Made by a program: the position numbers and the translations under genes
In this document: in pieces, positions 34,264 through 42,693 of the stretch
Layout: each line of letters opens with the position of its first letter
How positions within the stretch are numbered: the stretch's first letter is position 1
Source of the DNA: an uncultured Bacteroidales bacterium
GTDB lineage: Bacteria > Bacteroidota > Bacteroidia > Bacteroidales > UBA932
Assembly (NCBI GenBank): GCA_947253655.1
Contig: CAMYAE010000005.1
Location: 44,166-108,165, forward strand
Length of the DNA: 64,000 bases
Direction: 5' to 3'
The notes under the pieces: model-generated
What the model saw: only the letters and a program-made list of their open reading frames with translations
Database searches by the model: none
Told to the model about the DNA's origin: nothing

Positions 34264-36552
34264 ATGCGAGGTTATTTTTATTTAGGAGCAGCAGTTGCTC
34301 TCCTGTCTTTATCCGCAAATGCGGAAAATGTGTCCAAGGCCACAGAGCCTGAAATCAAAGAGCGTCTGGACAGCGTAATTGTTTCTGCCTCAAGGGCTGA
34401 CAAGAAAACTCCGGTGACTTTCACCATGATCGGAAAAGAGGAACTTAGGGCATCGAACCCGATTAACTCCATTCCTATGTCGCTGAATCTGCAACCGTCG
34501 GTCATTTCCACCAATGAGGGAGGCACCGGTCTCGGTTATTCTAAAATGAGCATAAGGGGATCAAGCGGCACTCAGATCAATATCACACTTAACGGAATAA
34601 CTCTGAATGATTCGGAATCGCAGGAGGTCTTTTGGGTCAATATCCCGGCCCTTTCCAGGATATTGGGGTCTGTTCAGATACAGAGGGGTTTAGGCACATC
34701 CGCAAACGGTTCCGGTGCTTTCGGGGCCAGTATAAATATGAGCACCTCTTCTGCGGCAGCATCTCCTTTTGCCGATCTGGAATACGGTAGGGGCTCATGG
34801 AATACTTCGACAACGACCGTCTCGGCCGGCAGCGGCATTCTGCCTTGCGGCATATATGCGAATTTAGCCTATTCCTACGGTACCACTGACGGCTATATAA
34901 GGAACGCTTACGGCACCGTGCAGTCCGCTTTCGGCACTATCGGATGGCTAAGGGACCGTAATTCGTTGAAATTTACATATCTCATGGGCAAGCAGCATAC
35001 AGGCATCACCTGGGCGGGGCTTCCGAAATCGAAATATGATGCCGGAGACTATAGGTATAACGTTGCCGGAGAATATCACGACAGTTTCGGCAATGCCCGC
35101 TATTATGACAATGAGACGGACAATTATTCGCAGCATCATCTGCAGTTGAACTACACCCACCTGTTCGGGGAGCGTCTTTATTGGTCTACAACGGCCAACT
35201 GGACCAAGGGAGACGGCTATTACGAGGAATTCAAGCAAGATGCCAAATTGAAGAAATACGGCTATTCTCCTATAAACATAAATGGAGTCACTCATAAAAA
35301 AAGTGATTTTATAATACGTAAGGCTATGGATAACAGATATATAGTCTTGAACTCGAATATTAAATTCAACTCCGACAGGTTGGCGGCTACGGGCGGTGTC
35401 TATCTTTCATCATATAGCGGACAGCATTTCGGAGATGTTATATGGGCTTCCGTATTAGGTGACGGTCATGATTATTCCGACGGCCGTTGGTATGACAATA
35501 ATGGAGTCAAGAGAGAGGCGACGGTTTTTGGCAGGGGAGAATATGATTTCGGGGCAGGGTTTTCGGCTTATGCAGACTTGCAATACCGTGGAATATATTA
35601 TAAGATGTCAGGGCCTGACGACAAATTTATCGCTACGGATTATAAGAACAGCTGGAACTTTTTCAATCCGAGAGCCGGACTGAGTTGGATTAAGGATGAT
35701 TTTATGAAAGTATACGGTTCTGTGGCGATAGGGCATAGAGAGCCGGGGAGAAGCGATTTGAAAGAGAATATACGCTATGCGGTACAGGAGAAAGAGGCAG
35801 GCAGGGATGCCGAGGTGAACTTGCGGCCGGAGAGAATGTATGACATTGAATTGGGCATGGATATGAAGATTTCAGAGAAACTATCATATTCGGTCAATCT
35901 TTATATGATGGAGTACAGGAATATGCTTATCGAGACCGGGCGGCTGAATGATGCCGGCTATCCTATCAAGGAGAATGTGCCGAAGAGTTTCAGGAGGGGA
36001 GTGGAATTGTCGGCCGCATGGCAGCCTGTTCCGGAGCTTCGTATTGATGGAAATGCCACTTTTAGCATCAATAAAATTCAGGATTATACGGCTCAGATAA
36101 TGCAATACGACAATAAAGATGATTATAATTATTTAGGGCTACTTGAGACTCATTATGATAAGGTTACCATGCTTAATTCGCCGTCTGTTACAGGTATGGT
36201 GAGACTTGTATGCAGCCCTTTCCGCAGAGTTACGAAAGGGGCGTGGAAAAGTGCTTCCGTAGTTTTGGACGGCAAATTCGTGGGCAAGCAGTATTGGGAT
36301 AATACCGAGAGTGCGGACAGGTCGGTGCCGGCTTATTTTGTCGCCAACCTTTCGGTTTCGCAGGAGTTCGATATGAGGGGCGGCAAGATCGGATTTTCGG
36401 CTTATGTCAATAATCTGTTCAATAACCGTTATTTTGCCTATGCCTGGGTGTCGAGGACCCATTTCAAGGATAGCGATACTATGGTGCAATATGAGGGCTT
36501 GTATCCTCAGGCACCGATTAACTGCATGTTCAAGGTGTACTATCGTTTCTAA
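34264..36552 (+). CDS. TonB-dependent outer-membrane receptor, predicted thiamine uptake
   Basis: Outer-membrane active transporter of 762 residues. Signal peptide about 1-20 (YLGAAVALLSLSANA); plug domain about 38-150 (DSVIVSASRADKKTPVTF, MSIRGSSGTQINITLNGI, VQIQRGLGTSANGSGAFG); barrel to the C terminus, which ends in YRF as expected for barrel assembly. There is no N-terminal carboxypeptidase-like domain, so it is not a SusC-type protein. Because it lies 45 bases behind a TPP riboswitch, thiamine or a precursor is the likely substrate. No inner-membrane transporter such as PnuT follows; the gene is alone. Confidence 0.9.
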   Translation: MRGYFYLGAAVALLSLSANAENVSKATEPEIKERLDSVIVSASRADKKTPVTFTMIGKEELRASNPINSIPMSLNLQPSVISTNEGGTGLGYSKMSIRGSSGTQINITLNGITLNDSESQEVFWVNIPALSRILGSVQIQRGLGTSANGSGAFGASINMSTSSAAASPFADLEYGRGSWNTSTTTVSAGSGILPCGIYANLAYSYGTTDGYIRNAYGTVQSAFGTIGWLRDRNSLKFTYLMGKQHTGITWAGLPKSKYDAGDYRYNVAGEYHDSFGNARYYDNETDNYSQHHLQLNYTHLFGERLYWSTTANWTKGDGYYEEFKQDAKLKKYGYSPININGVTHKKSDFIIRKAMDNRYIVLNSNIKFNSDRLAATGGVYLSSYSGQHFGDVIWASVLGDGHDYSDGRWYDNNGVKREATVFGRGEYDFGAGFSAYADLQYRGIYYKMSGPDDKFIATDYKNSWNFFNPRAGLSWIKDDFMKVYGSVAIGHREPGRSDLKENIRYAVQEKEAGRDAEVNLRPERMYDIELGMDMKISEKLSYSVNLYMMEYRNMLIETGRLNDAGYPIKENVPKSFRRGVELSAAWQPVPELRIDGNATFSINKIQDYTAQIMQYDNKDDYNYLGLLETHYDKVTMLNSPSVTGMVRLVCSPFRRVTKGAWKSASVVLDGKFVGKQYWDNTESADRSVPAYFVANLSVSQEFDMRGGKIGFSAYVNNLFNNRYFAYAWVSRTHFKDSDTMVQYEGLYPQAPINCMFKVYYRF

Positions 36553-36601
36553 ATATCGTAACGCTGTCATTCAGAGCCTGTTGTGCAGGCGGAAATACAT
36601 A

Positions 36602-36631
36602 ATAAAGACTCGCTTCGCAGCGAGTCTTTAT
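36602..36631. terminator. Strong hairpin after the TonB receptor, possibly bidirectional
   Basis: Perfect 13-base-pair stem ATAAAGACTCGCT / AGCGAGTCTTTAT with loop TCGC, 50 bases past the receptor stop. The AT-rich foot contributes a T-rich end in both directions, although no long T run follows on plus. It may serve both the receptor and a minus-strand RNA from 36734. Confidence 0.6.
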
Positions 36632-36730
36632 GGGTTAGTTAGTAGTGTGTTTTTTACCCTTAAAGGGCCAATTATTGTTAGTTAGAAAATTTCTAAAAGG
36701 TTTTTGTTACGTTGTAACGTTTTAAAAACG
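36602..36730 (-). ncRNA. Candidate orphan small RNA, minus strand
   Basis: A full-consensus promoter (36734-36764) with no coding frame of note downstream reads into about 125 bases that end at the 13-base-pair hairpin at 36602-36631. The interval contains a GTTAC-AAC-GTAAC stem flanked by GTTTTT and AAAAAC. I do not recognise an RNA family. It could instead be an unstable or non-functional transcript. Confidence 0.35.
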
Positions 36731-36733
36731 ATG

Positions 36734-36764
36734 CAAAGATAACCAATCCGTTGGCAAATACAAA
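36734..36764 (-). promoter_or_regulatory. Orphan full-consensus promoter downstream of trmD
   Basis: On the minus strand TTTG (plus 36761-36764), 19 bases, TATCTTTG (plus 36734-36741): exact consensus and spacing. It lies past the end of trmD and points at the 3' end of the convergent TonB receptor gene, so it has no evident protein-coding target. Confidence 0.55.
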
Positions 36765-36786
36765 TTTTTTCGGACGAAAAAGTTAT

Positions 36787-37485
36787 TTATTTTAACGTTT
36801 TGTCTACTTTATGTGACAAGAGTGAAGGGCGCAATGCTTTTGTACGGGTTAACGCCTGCTCATCCTGCCAAGACCGGATCAGTTTCGGGTCACCGCTCAG
36901 AAGGACGTCCGGAACTTTCCAGCCGTTGAATTCGTATGGTCTGGTATAGACGGGAGGGGACAGCAGATTGTCCTGAAAGGAATCGCTCAATGCAGAAGTC
37001 TCATCGCTTAGCGCACCTGGCAGAAGTCTTACAATTGCGTCAGCAAAAATAGCCGCAGGCAGCTCTCCGCCGCTGACCACATAGTCTCCGACTGAAATCT
37101 CCCTGGTTATAAGATGTTCTCTGATTCTATGGTCAATGCCCTTGTAGTGGCCGCACAGGATGATGACATTCTCTTTCAGAGAAAACTCATTGGCTGTAGC
37201 CTGGTCAAGCTGTCGGCCGTCAGGCGACATATATACTATCTCATCATATTCTCTTTGGGATGTCAATTCGCCGATCATATTGAACACCGGCTCAACCATC
37301 ATGACCATACCGGCATCTCCGCCATAGCAATAATCATCCACTGTCAGTCTTGGCCCTATCCCATATTTTCTGATGTTATGGACATTTATCTCGACAATGC
37401 CTTTTTTCCTCGCCCTGCCTACAATGGAATGGCTCAGCGGGCTTTCAAGCAATTCGGGAACAACGGTAAGTATATCAATCCTCAT
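36787..37485 (-). CDS. trmD: tRNA (guanine37-N1)-methyltransferase
   Basis: Methylates G37 of tRNAs that read codons starting with C, preventing frameshifts. SPOUT methyltransferase with MRIDILTVVPELLESP at the start, DDYCYGGDAGMVMMVEP, then the knot region VIILCGHYKGIDHRI and EISVGDYVVSGGELPA, and the C-terminal domain (LLSPPVYTRPYEFNGWKVPDVLLSGD). I start it at the ATG at 37485 (232 residues); the frame extends to 37512 but that lies in the promoter. Unlike many bacteria it is not next to rimM, rpsP or rplS. Confidence 0.96.
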   Translation of the reverse strand: MRIDILTVVPELLESPLSHSIVGRARKKGIVEINVHNIRKYGIGPRLTVDDYCYGGDAGMVMMVEPVFNMIGELTSQREYDEIVYMSPDGRQLDQATANEFSLKENVIILCGHYKGIDHRIREHLITREISVGDYVVSGGELPAAIFADAIVRLLPGALSDETSALSDSFQDNLLSPPVYTRPYEFNGWKVPDVLLSGDPKLIRSWQDEQALTRTKALRPSLLSHKVDKTLK

Positions 37486-37509
37486 TATCCGGCTTTTTGA
37501 AACTCGATG

Positions 37510-37517
37510 CAAAAATA
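37510..37517 (-). promoter_or_regulatory. -7 promoter element for trmD
   Basis: TATTTTTG on the minus strand, 24 bases before the ATG at 37485; supports that start. Confidence 0.5.
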
Positions 37518-37541
37518 GGACTTTTTTATGGATTTTTTAGG

Positions 37542-37549
37542 TATATTTG
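37542..37549 (+). promoter_or_regulatory. -7 promoter element for the DUF349 gene
   Basis: TATATTTG, 61 bases before the ATG at 37611, divergent from the trmD promoter. No clean -33 TTTG. Confidence 0.5.
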
Positions 37550-37610
37550 CAAATCTGTGTCCGATTGGACGCAAAGGTGTTTTTATTTATAAACCGTTAC
37601 TTCGTTTTTT

Positions 37611-39485
37611 ATGAGTGAAGAATTGAAACCTGATGTGCAGGCGACATCAGATGTAGCTGAAAAAACTGCCGGACAGTCTGAAAGCAAAAAAGAGATTATT
37701 GTTCCTGAAGCTAATGCAGAAGGTTTGTCTGAGAAGGAGGAGGAAGAGCCGTCCGTAAATTATAACGCGATGACTCTTGCCGAACTTACCTCAGCTTTTG
37801 AGGCACTTGCTTCCGATGCAGACAGGATGAAGAAATCCAAGGAGGCGGAAAACATTAAGGCGGCATTCTACAAGAAGTTGTCAAAGGAAAAGTCCGATGC
37901 CGGATATTCTCCTAATGTGGACGAGCCTAAGGAATCATCTCCTTTGGAGGATGCCACGGAAGAAGCTCCGGTTGAAGCTGATACCGTTAAGGAGAATCCG
38001 TTTGAAATCATCGAGAGCGGTTTTAAGGCACTTTACAATAAATTCAAGAAAGAACGTGCGGAGTATAATCGGAAAGTGGAACTTGAGCGTGAAGAAAACC
38101 TGAAGAAGAAAGAGGCGGTTATTGAAGATCTGAAAGCCTTGATTGACAAACAGGAAGATGTAAGTGCAACTTTCCCCGATTTCAGATCAATACAGGCAAG
38201 ATGGAGAGAAATAGGCCCTGTGCCTGTGCAGAATTTTAGAAATCTGAATGACACCTATCAGTTCTATGTAGAGCAGTTCTACGATAAGGTGCAGATTAAC
38301 AGGGACATGCGTGACCTGGATTTCAAGAAAAACCTTGAAGCTAAAGAGGCATTCTGCGAGTCGGCGGAGAAATTGGCAGAAAATGAAAACGTCCTGGATG
38401 CTTTCAAAGAATTGCAGAAGTTGCACGAACAGTGGAAAGAGTATGGACCGGTGGCAAAGGAGTTCCGAGAGCAGATTTGGGACAGATTCAAAGCTGCTAC
38501 AGCAGTTATAAATAAAAAACATCAGGCCTATTTTGAAGAACTGAAAGCACAATATGTCAAAAATCTTGAAGCAAAGACTAAGTTGTGCGAAAAAGTTGAA
38601 GAGATAGCAGCTAAGGCGGATATCCAATATTCAAGCGAATGGAATGCCCTTTCCAAGGAAATATCTGATATTCAGAAAGAATGGAGGGCAATAGGCTTTG
38701 CAACCAAAAAGGAAAACCAGAATATATACGACAGATTCCGTGCAGCCTGTGATAAATTCTTCGAAAGGAAGAGGGATTATTATTCTGAATTTAAGGAGAA
38801 TATGAATTCCAATCTGGAGCAGAAACTGGCTCTTATCGAGCAGGCGGAAGCTCTGAAGGACAGTTCAGAATGGAAAAAGACCACTGACAAGTTCATAAAT
38901 TTACAGAAACAGTGGAAAGAGATAGGTGCTGTGCCAAGAAAGAAGTCGGAGCAACTTTGGAAACGTTTCCGTGCAGCTTGCGATGAGTTCTTTACTGAAA
39001 GAGACAAGCATCAGAAGCCGGAAAACGACTTCTACGGCAATCTTAAGGCAAAGAAAGCTCTTATTGAGGAAATCAAGACCTTCTCCACAGATGACGAGAC
39101 TCTAAAGAGAGATGCTGCAGAGAGTTTCAATGAAAGGTGGCTGGCTATCGGCTTCGTCCCTTTCAAGGAGAAAGATGCAGTAGCCGCCGCTTTCAAGGAA
39201 GCCATGCAAGAGAAATTCCCTGATTTCCACGGTGTGGGCAAAAATGATAGCCGCAAGGGAGGTAATAGGGGACAGAGAGGGCCAATGTCGGAGAAAGACA
39301 AGCTTGTCCAGAAATATAACCGTCTTCAACAGGATATTGACACATACGAGAACAATATAGGTTTCTTTGCCGCTTCCAAAAATTCGGCAGCTCTTATCAG
39401 TCAAATGGAAAGCCGGATAGAAGAGGCCAAGAATGAGCTGAAAGAGCTTGAGAAACAGATCAGGGACGTCGAGGAAAATCAGTAG
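37611..39485 (+). CDS. DUF349 repeat protein, function unknown
   Basis: A 624-residue highly charged, mostly helical protein. Residues 1-130 are acidic and low-complexity (Glu, Lys, Ala, Ser rich). From about residue 195 on, five DUF349-type repeats follow at roughly 75-80 residue intervals, each with a W-x-x-I/Y-G-x-V/A core (RWREIGPVP near 195, QWKEYGPVA near 273, EWRAIGFAT near 356, QWKEIGAVP near 433, RWLAIGFVP near 508). The C terminus is a coiled coil. No signal peptide, so cytoplasmic. The family has no settled function. It lies 18 bases upstream of yidC, which hints at a role near ribosomes or membrane insertion (inference only). Confidence 0.85.
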   Translation: MSEELKPDVQATSDVAEKTAGQSESKKEIIVPEANAEGLSEKEEEEPSVNYNAMTLAELTSAFEALASDADRMKKSKEAENIKAAFYKKLSKEKSDAGYSPNVDEPKESSPLEDATEEAPVEADTVKENPFEIIESGFKALYNKFKKERAEYNRKVELEREENLKKKEAVIEDLKALIDKQEDVSATFPDFRSIQARWREIGPVPVQNFRNLNDTYQFYVEQFYDKVQINRDMRDLDFKKNLEAKEAFCESAEKLAENENVLDAFKELQKLHEQWKEYGPVAKEFREQIWDRFKAATAVINKKHQAYFEELKAQYVKNLEAKTKLCEKVEEIAAKADIQYSSEWNALSKEISDIQKEWRAIGFATKKENQNIYDRFRAACDKFFERKRDYYSEFKENMNSNLEQKLALIEQAEALKDSSEWKKTTDKFINLQKQWKEIGAVPRKKSEQLWKRFRAACDEFFTERDKHQKPENDFYGNLKAKKALIEEIKTFSTDDETLKRDAAESFNERWLAIGFVPFKEKDAVAAAFKEAMQEKFPDFHGVGKNDSRKGGNRGQRGPMSEKDKLVQKYNRLQQDIDTYENNIGFFAASKNSAALISQMESRIEEAKNELKELEKQIRDVEENQ

Positions 39486-39503
39486 CATTTTAAATTTTAG
39501 CAA

Positions 39504-41393
39504 GTGAACAAGAATACTGTAATAGGATTCATTCTGATTGGCGTTGTAATGTTCGGCTTTACATGGTACCAATCTAAGCAATATGCCAAACAAGTAAAAT
39601 ACCAGGCCCAGTTGGATTCGATTGCTTCGATTGAAGAAGCCAAACGCCTTGCCGCAGATACAGCAGCCTACAGCAAGGCAGTGGCAACGGATACGCTCGG
39701 ACAGGCAACAGCTTCTCAGGATGTGGAGCAAGTAAAGAAGAAAGGGATATATAAGGACAGCCTGTTGTGCGAGGCACAATCCAAGGAGGGCTCATATCTG
39801 CTTTTGTCAAATGACAAGTTAGAAGTGGTCTTTGCGACCAAGGGTGCCCAGCCTTATGCCGTAAGGGTGAAAGATTTCAAGAATTATGACAGTACTGACC
39901 TTTTCATTTTCAAGCCGGGCAAAAGCGAGTTGGGTTACACGATTTATGCCGGTGAGAATATCAATACAAAAGACTTTGTCTTCGATGTTGTGGAGCATAG
40001 CGACACTTCAATAGTGATGAGGCTTCCATTCTCAGGAGGCGGATATATCCAACAGAGATATGTACTTGCAAAAGGCACTTATGCTATAGATAATGTGCTG
40101 ACATTCAAGGATATGGAGAACGTAATACCGAGAAACGTCTCCATGTTCGACATGGATTGGAAGGTAACAGTGCCGAGAATGGAAAAAGGCTTCAAGAACG
40201 AAAGCCAGTACTCTAAGCTGAATTATTATTTCAGTGAGGAAAAGAAGCCGTCAGAAATCGGAAGGGGCAGGAACGCTTCCAAGAGGATAGACAGCAAGCT
40301 GAGTTGGTTTGCTTTCCAACAGCAGTTTTTCTCGGCTATAATGCGTTCCAAGGACGAATTTTCAACAGGCGACCTGTCAATCAGCTTCTTTTCGGCGGAT
40401 GACGAGAGCCATGACCTGATGACTTGCGAGGCCAGGATGAGAAGTGATTTTACGATTGGAAATGAGGTCAATATACCTTATGAATTCTATTTCGGCCCTA
40501 ACCACTTCAACACACTTAAGTCTTTCGGGCAGAAATATGAAAAGATCATCCCTCTCGGCGGCTGGCTTGTAGGATGGTTTACCAAATTCGTTATAATCCC
40601 GCTATTCAATTTCCTGCACAGGTTTATATCCAATTTCGGAATTATCATACTCTTGATGACCATATTCATTAAGATAGTAGTTCTGCCTCTGTCTTTCAAG
40701 TCATATTCTTCGACGGCAAAGATGCAGGCAATCAAGCCGGAAGTGGACAAATTGAATGAGAAATTCCCTAAGCAGGAAGATGCCATGAAGAAACAGCAGG
40801 CTGTAATGGAGCTGTACCGGCGGGCCGGAATCAGCCCTATGGGAGGCTGTCTTCCGATGCTTCTTCAGTTCCCTATACTCTGGGCGATGTTCAGATTCTT
40901 CCCTGCTTCAATCGAGTTGCGTCAGCAGCGTTTTCTGTGGGCAGAAGACCTGAGTGCCTACGATTCAATACATAATTTTGGTGTGAACGTGCCGCTGCTT
41001 GGAGACCATATTTCACTCTTTGCCCTGCTTATGGCTATTTCAATGTTTTTCTATTCGAAAATCACTTCAGCCGGCCAGATGTCAGGCAATGACCCTAACA
41101 CTGCGAGCATGAGGTTTATGAGCGTATACCTTATGCCTGTTATGATGTTTTTCATCTGTAACAGTCTGTCGTCGGGTCTAAGCTATTATTACCTGCTTTC
41201 CAATCTGATTACAATGTTGCAGACCTGGATTATCAAGAAATTCTTCGTGCATCCCGAACAGATTATGGCAAAGCTTAAGGCTTCAGAGGGCAAGCCAATT
41301 CCTAAGAGCAAATGGCAGCAGCGTCTCGAAGAGGCGCAGAGAATGCAGCAGCAAGCCCTGAAAGAGAAGCAGAAAAGGCAAGGGAGGCGCTGA
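39504..41393 (+). CDS. yidC: Membrane protein insertase YidC
   Basis: Inserts and folds inner-membrane proteins, alone or with SecYEG. 629 residues: N-terminal anchor helix (TVIGFILIGVVMFGFTW), a large periplasmic beta domain (about 70-340), and five C-terminal helices starting at about residue 350 (GGWLVGWFTKFVIIPLFNFLH). The insertase core contains LSFKSYSSTAKMQAIKPEVDKL, with its conserved basic region, and MGGCLPMLLQFPILWAMFRFF. The tail is basic (Arg, Lys, Gln rich), which may contact ribosomes. The start is GTG at 39504, matching the usual N terminus of Bacteroidota YidC. The stop overlaps the yggS start by 1 base. Confidence 0.96.
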   Translation: MNKNTVIGFILIGVVMFGFTWYQSKQYAKQVKYQAQLDSIASIEEAKRLAADTAAYSKAVATDTLGQATASQDVEQVKKKGIYKDSLLCEAQSKEGSYLLLSNDKLEVVFATKGAQPYAVRVKDFKNYDSTDLFIFKPGKSELGYTIYAGENINTKDFVFDVVEHSDTSIVMRLPFSGGGYIQQRYVLAKGTYAIDNVLTFKDMENVIPRNVSMFDMDWKVTVPRMEKGFKNESQYSKLNYYFSEEKKPSEIGRGRNASKRIDSKLSWFAFQQQFFSAIMRSKDEFSTGDLSISFFSADDESHDLMTCEARMRSDFTIGNEVNIPYEFYFGPNHFNTLKSFGQKYEKIIPLGGWLVGWFTKFVIIPLFNFLHRFISNFGIIILLMTIFIKIVVLPLSFKSYSSTAKMQAIKPEVDKLNEKFPKQEDAMKKQQAVMELYRRAGISPMGGCLPMLLQFPILWAMFRFFPASIELRQQRFLWAEDLSAYDSIHNFGVNVPLLGDHISLFALLMAISMFFYSKITSAGQMSGNDPNTASMRFMSVYLMPVMMFFICNSLSSGLSYYYLLSNLITMLQTWIIKKFFVHPEQIMAKLKASEGKPIPKSKWQQRLEEAQRMQQQALKEKQKRQGRR

Positions 41394-42049
41394 TGATCAT
41401 TGAAAATATCCATAATATAATTAAGGAACTGCCACAGGACGTAAGGTTGGTGGCAGTTTCTAAATTTCATACGGCCGATGAAATCATGGAAGCCTACGGA
41501 TGCGACCAAAGGCTTTTCGGAGAGAATAGGCCTCAGGAAATGGCAGAGAAATGCAAGGTGCTGCCCAAGGACATCGAGTGGCATTTCATCGGGCATCTTC
41601 AGACGAACAAGTTGAAGCTTGTCCTGCCTTATGCAAGCCTTGTCCATTCCGTCGATTCTCTGCGGCTGCTTGAAGCAATTGAGAGGTGGGGAGGGGCTAA
41701 CGACAAGATTATCAACGTTTTACTTGAGTTACATCTTGGAGCCGAAGAGACCAAGTACGGTATGACTGAGGCTGAAATCAGGGATATAATGGAGCGTAAT
41801 GCCGAGTATCATCATATAAATTTCATGGGGCTTATGGGTATGGCCACCAACACCGACAACAAGGATATAATAAGGGCTGATTTCAAAAGGATATCCGATA
41901 TGATGACCGGCCTCAAGGCTGAATACCAGTCTCTAAGGGATTTCAAGGAGCTTTCCATAGGGATGTCCGGTGACTATCGGCTGGCTTTGGAATACGGGGC
42001 TACAATCGTGCGTATAGGCACCGGAATTTTCGGTCCGCGCGAATATTGA
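41393..42049 (+). CDS. YggS-family PLP homeostasis protein
   Basis: Binds pyridoxal 5'-phosphate without a known catalytic activity and buffers free PLP (YggS/PLPBP/PROSC family). Seen: VRLVAVSKFHTADEI with the PLP-binding Lys, FGENRPQEMAEK, EWHFIGHLQTNK, the phosphate site LSIGMSGDYRLALEYGAT and the C-terminal RIGTGIFG. I start it at the ATG at 41393 (218 residues), which overlaps the yidC stop as TGATG; the longer frame from 41312 is inside yidC. Third gene of the DUF349-yidC-yggS unit. Confidence 0.94.
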   Translation: MIIENIHNIIKELPQDVRLVAVSKFHTADEIMEAYGCDQRLFGENRPQEMAEKCKVLPKDIEWHFIGHLQTNKLKLVLPYASLVHSVDSLRLLEAIERWGGANDKIINVLLELHLGAEETKYGMTEAEIRDIMERNAEYHHINFMGLMGMATNTDNKDIIRADFKRISDMMTGLKAEYQSLRDFKELSIGMSGDYRLALEYGATIVRIGTGIFGPREY

Positions 42050-42101
42050 TAATATCCTGAAAAATTTATTCCGGCCTATTTTTTTATATTCGTATATTGA
42101 A

Positions 42102-42109
42102 TATATTTG
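42102..42109 (+). promoter_or_regulatory. -7 promoter element for lemA
   Basis: TATATTTG, 25 bases before the ATG at 42134. The TTG at 42107 lies within this box, so it cannot be the start if the promoter is right. Confidence 0.55.
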
Positions 42110-42133
42110 TACAACTATAAACCTATAAAAATT

Positions 42134-42682
42134 ATGACAGCTTTAATCATTGTTATCGCACTACTTGTAATCCTCGTTCTATGGGGTATTTCCGTACAGA
42201 ACAATCTTGTCAAGACCGATGAAATCAGCAAGAACGCCTTGAAGCAGATTAATGTACAGCAAGTCAGCCGTTTCGATGCGTTGAAGGCCCTTGCAAAAAT
42301 GGCCCGTGAATACGCTTCTTACGAAGGGGAGACACTTACCAAGGTCATCGAGGCCAGGAACGTTTCCAGCAATCCTAATCCGACTGCAGAAGAGATCAAC
42401 AGGAACGAAGATTTCCTTCAGCAGGTAACAAGCAAAATCTTTGCTGTTGCCGAGCAGTATCCTCAGCTCAAGGCCAATGAAGGCTATATCAAGACAATGG
42501 ACAGCATCAACAAATACGAAGAGAATGTACGTCTCAGCAGAATGACTTTCAACGATACCGTTACCAGATTTAACAACCAGGTCAGGATGTTTCCCGGCAG
42601 CATAATTGCCGCCATGCTTCATTTTGCACCTAAAGAATATCTTAAAGAAGATACTGCAAAGGCAGAATATCCCGAACTGTAA
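42134..42682 (+). CDS. LemA family protein
   Basis: Membrane-anchored helical protein of 182 residues. One N-terminal helix (TALIIVIALLVILVLWGI) is followed by the LemA fold: LVKTDEISKNALKQINVQQVSRFDALKALAKMA, the EARN segment and LRLSRMTFNDTVTRFNNQVRMFPGSI-type C-terminal region (here VRLSRMTFNDTVTRFN). Function is not firmly known. The NxxV-to-FNxxV pattern and the C-terminal FAPKEY segment are typical. It precedes a DUF2207 gene by 11 bases, a pairing seen in many genomes. Confidence 0.92.
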   Translation: MTALIIVIALLVILVLWGISVQNNLVKTDEISKNALKQINVQQVSRFDALKALAKMAREYASYEGETLTKVIEARNVSSNPNPTAEEINRNEDFLQQVTSKIFAVAEQYPQLKANEGYIKTMDSINKYEENVRLSRMTFNDTVTRFNNQVRMFPGSIIAAMLHFAPKEYLKEDTAKAEYPEL

Positions 42683-42693
42683 TATACGTTACT

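Noticed and set aside
36638..36690. Repeat GTTAGTTAG occurring twice
   Set aside because: Nine bases, two copies only, in an AT-rich spacer; not enough for a repeat element.
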